Origin: Pedosphaera sp.
GTDB taxonomy: Bacteria; Verrucomicrobiota; Verrucomicrobiia; Limisphaerales; AAA164-E04
Assembly: GCA_002690655.1 (NCBI GenBank)
Contig: NZFL01000008.1
Location: forward strand, 32,932-89,689
Length of the DNA stretch: 56,758 bases
Direction: 5' to 3'
The position numbers and the translations under genes were made by a program. Each line of letters begins with the position of its first letter. Position 1 is the stretch's first letter. Shown here one piece after another: positions 54,589 through 56,758 of the stretch. The notes under the pieces are model-generated. The model saw only the letters and a program-made list of their open reading frames with translations. It was not told the origin of the DNA and did no database searches.

Positions 54589-56097
54589 ATGAAAACATTT
54601 CTCAGCGGTGATGACACCCTTTTGTGCACTCGGATTGAATCGGGATTATCCCTGATCATCACGCTTCTGTGTGCGGGCATTTTATCGAGCAATCAAGTCG
54701 TGGGGGCCAGAGAAGCGGGGGACAATCCTAATTTCGTGATCTTCTTCCTTGATGACTCAGGATATGGCGACTACTCGCACAATGGCAATCCAACCATCCA
54801 GACTCCACAGATCACTCGCCTGGTTCGGGAAGGATTGAACTTTACCCAGTTTTATGTGACTTCTCCTGCCTGCAGCGCGTCCCGTTATTCACTCATGACA
54901 GGGCGTTATCCGGGGCGATCCGGACTGGGTGCATGGGTGATTGGTCCCTCCTCCAAACGTTACCTGCACCCTGAAGAATTGACACTTCCTGAGGCCTTGA
55001 AAAGACAAGGCTACAAAACGGGTATTTTTGGGAAATGGCACCTTGGCTCCCCGAATCAAAAGAATCTTTTTTCCAAAGACACGCTTCCTTTGGCTCACGG
55101 CTTTGATGAGTGGGTCGGCACCAACGTTTCACATGACTACGTCAATGCGATGCTGATGGAATCAGATCCAGACGGCACAGACCCTGTGGACGGGTATCGT
55201 GTCATCACAAGAGATTTACCTTTCAAGCATGATGTGTGTGCCTCCTTGACAGGACGTTGTACTCAAGCGGCCATTTCATTCATCAAGAGAAACAGAGAAG
55301 ATCCTTTCCTTGCTTATATTCCTTACAACATGCCCCATCTCGGGATTCACGCGAGTGATGGGTTTGCGGGGCAATCCAGGCGTGGTCTGCTTGGGGATGT
55401 AATGGCAGAAATAGACGATGGTGTGGGTCGAATCAGGAACGCATTGAAAGATGCGGGATTGACGGAGAATACGCTCATCATCTTTTCCTCTGACAATGGC
55501 CCCTGGATTCGTTTTCAGGATACAGTGGAACATCCCAAATATGGGGAAGCGCGCATGCATATCGGCTATGCGACACCTTTTCGAGATGGTAAGGGTTCCA
55601 CTTGGGAGGGAGGGCATCGGGTGCCGGGTATTTTTTGCTGGCCGGGTATGATCGCTGCCAGTCAGAACGAACTGGCGCCTGTCAGCACGCTGGATGTCTT
55701 TCCCACTTTAGTGACTCTTGCCGGAGGAAGGGTGCCTTCGGATCGATCCATCGACGGTCGTGATATCGGGGCTTACCTGTTTTCTCGACATTCCTCAAAA
55801 AGCTTGTCGCCGTTCAAGTTCTTCTTTTCTGCCTCTGACAACAAGCCTTCCGCTCTGCGAATGGGGGCCTGGAAGCTGCACGTGCGACTTTATTCTCAAA
55901 CGGGAAATAATTACGGTTTCGGTGCTTCGCGTGATTCACCTCTCTTGTTTCAAGTGGAGCAGGATCTGGGAGAACGGTTCGACCGTGCCAAAGAACAGGA
56001 GAATGTGGTCGCTCATATGCTGCATCAGTTGAGGGCGTTCGAAGAACAAGTCCTTGAGGAAGGCACTTTCTGGACCTCCGACCAAGCGTCCAGGTAG
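54589..56097 (+). CDS. Secreted S1-type sulfatase with CSASR active site
   Basis: This 502-residue protein has an N-terminal hydrophobic export segment ('LSLIITLLCAGILSSNQVVGA'; part). Sulfatase motifs are 'FVIFFLDDSGYGDYS' (metal Asp pair), 'ACSASRYSLMTGRYP' with Cys95 as the formylglycine site (Ala in place of the usual Pro, a known variant), 'GKWHLGSPN', 'YIPYNMPH' and 'IFSSDNGPW'. The enzyme hydrolyses sulfate esters, probably on extracellular glycans. It lies 57 bases after the heme-binding protein gene on the same strand, so the two may be co-transcribed. Confidence 0.94.
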   Translation: MKTFLSGDDTLLCTRIESGLSLIITLLCAGILSSNQVVGAREAGDNPNFVIFFLDDSGYGDYSHNGNPTIQTPQITRLVREGLNFTQFYVTSPACSASRYSLMTGRYPGRSGLGAWVIGPSSKRYLHPEELTLPEALKRQGYKTGIFGKWHLGSPNQKNLFSKDTLPLAHGFDEWVGTNVSHDYVNAMLMESDPDGTDPVDGYRVITRDLPFKHDVCASLTGRCTQAAISFIKRNREDPFLAYIPYNMPHLGIHASDGFAGQSRRGLLGDVMAEIDDGVGRIRNALKDAGLTENTLIIFSSDNGPWIRFQDTVEHPKYGEARMHIGYATPFRDGKGSTWEGGHRVPGIFCWPGMIAASQNELAPVSTLDVFPTLVTLAGGRVPSDRSIDGRDIGAYLFSRHSSKSLSPFKFFFSASDNKPSALRMGAWKLHVRLYSQTGNNYGFGASRDSPLLFQVEQDLGERFDRAKEQENVVAHMLHQLRAFEEQVLEEGTFWTSDQASR

Positions 56098-56185
56098 ATT
56101 GGTTTCCATTTTTTCAGGGAGTTTGAGGGTGGGTTTGAACGGTCCTTTGGTTGGCACTTTGAGTCCCTGGTCTCAATCTCTCACA

Positions 56186-56623
56186 ATGACTTCCCATCAT
56201 ACAAGCACTGTGCCTTTCTTCAAACTGGCTGCATCGCATTGCATACTTGTTCTTGGACTCCTGACTGCGCAACTGCTTTTCCCTCAACTTGGAAATGCGG
56301 CAGATACGTGGCCTGATTATCGTGGCCCCAGGGGTGATGGTCATGTCGCTGCAAGAGGGGATGCGAAAATGCATGGCATCCCGATCCATTCGAGTGACAC
56401 AAAAAACGTGCAATGGAAAACCAGGCTCCCGTTGCTGGGCCTTTCATCTCCTGTAGTGATGGATGATCGCATCTGGTTGGCGCATCCCAACCGGGCTACC
56501 AATGTGCCGGTCCGGGTAAATCATAGTGAAGGGGTGTATGAAACACGCATCAACCGGCAGACTCATCTCGCAGGTGAAAACAGGTTTCATTCACTTGGAA
56601 CGGTTCAGTTTCATCGTGATTGA
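56186..56623 (+). pseudogene. Truncated PQQ-like beta-propeller protein
   Basis: The start is ATG 56186 (the frame is open upstream but overlaps the sulfatase). An export signal ('CILVLGLLTAQLLFPQLGNAA') leads to 'TWPDYRGPRGDGHVAARGD', then 'NVQWKTRLPLLGLSSPVVMDDRIWL', in part. This is the normal beginning of a secreted PQQ-like propeller. After 'DRIWL' the sequence no longer resembles the family and a stop follows at 56621, leaving ~145 residues instead of ~400 or more. No continuation was found in the other frames up to the window end. Confidence 0.5.
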
Positions 56624-56758
56624 TGCCGTCCGGTGGATAAGGCAAAAGCAGACTCCCTGAAGTTGTTCAATATACTCATTGAGTGAAAAGAGGGGCCCAT
56701 TCGTTGATGCAAACCTTGCCTAATAAAACCATGGATGACGGGTGTCATCGACAAGCAG

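Overview
The window looks like a piece of a Verrucomicrobiota chromosome, probably a free-living and perhaps marine polysaccharide degrader. The evidence is family content. It has a Minf_1886-type protein (a family reported mainly from Verrucomicrobia and Planctomycetes), a Planctomycete/Verrucomicrobia-type heme-binding CxxCH dehydrogenase-like protein, and two prepilin-cleavage proteins ending in a 'DGH' motif. It also has two secreted sulfatases, a DUF1080 protein, FG-GAP/UnbV proteins and a sialate O-acetylesterase-like enzyme. No phage, plasmid, CRISPR or complete insertion sequence was recognised. Taxonomy finer than phylum is not supported by what can be read here.

Left part (1-7000): the 3' part of an FAD-dependent oxidoreductase with a C-terminal S-layer-homology-like region, a secreted lyase-like toroid protein and a secreted DUF1349-like protein. 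These are followed by about 1 kb of gene debris: a Tat-signal stub of a pyruvyl-transferase-like gene, a worn antitoxin remnant and a ParE-like toxin interrupted by an amber codon. A tRNA-Leu(UAA) follows.

Middle-left (7000-25200): mostly housekeeping genes mixed with uronate catabolism. There is an ErpA/HesB-type Fe-S carrier, an enolase-superfamily enzyme divergent from a glucuronate-isomerase-like enzyme, a primary-type sigma factor, apt, an OGG1-type glycosylase and two small DsrE-like proteins. Then come two paralogous one-helix membrane proteins, a DUF192 lipoprotein, glutamine-dependent NAD synthetase, a DUF971 protein, an SGNH/TPR protein, a DEAD-box helicase with a strong terminator, a UxaE-type tagaturonate epimerase and a sulfatase. 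The uronate enzymes and sulfatases together suggest breakdown of sulfated, uronate-containing glycans. That is an inference.

Middle (25500-33750): the most unusual region. An intact 1355-residue DUF885 + S9 prolyl-oligopeptidase fusion is followed by a fragment of a SEDS (FtsW/RodA) gene. About 1.5 kb further on, a fragment of the same S9 fusion gene (with a ~2.1 kb internal deletion) sits beside the intact SEDS gene. Each copy of the fusion gene has a divergent prepilin-like gene at its 5' side. The simplest reading is an old tandem duplication of a block (prepilin, S9 fusion, SEDS) in which each unit kept a different gene intact.

Right part (33750-56758): two FG-GAP/VCBS proteins (one of about 1250 residues with two UnbV domains), DUF2237, ABM monooxygenase, an M16 peptidase, Minf_1886 and two tiny membrane proteins missed by length cut-offs. 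Then FxsA, a PQQ-propeller/DUF1080 pair, an atypical Ser/Thr kinase, ComF, accD, a sialate O-acetylesterase, an EamA transporter, the heme-binding dehydrogenase-like protein, a second sulfatase and a truncated PQQ-propeller fragment at the edge.
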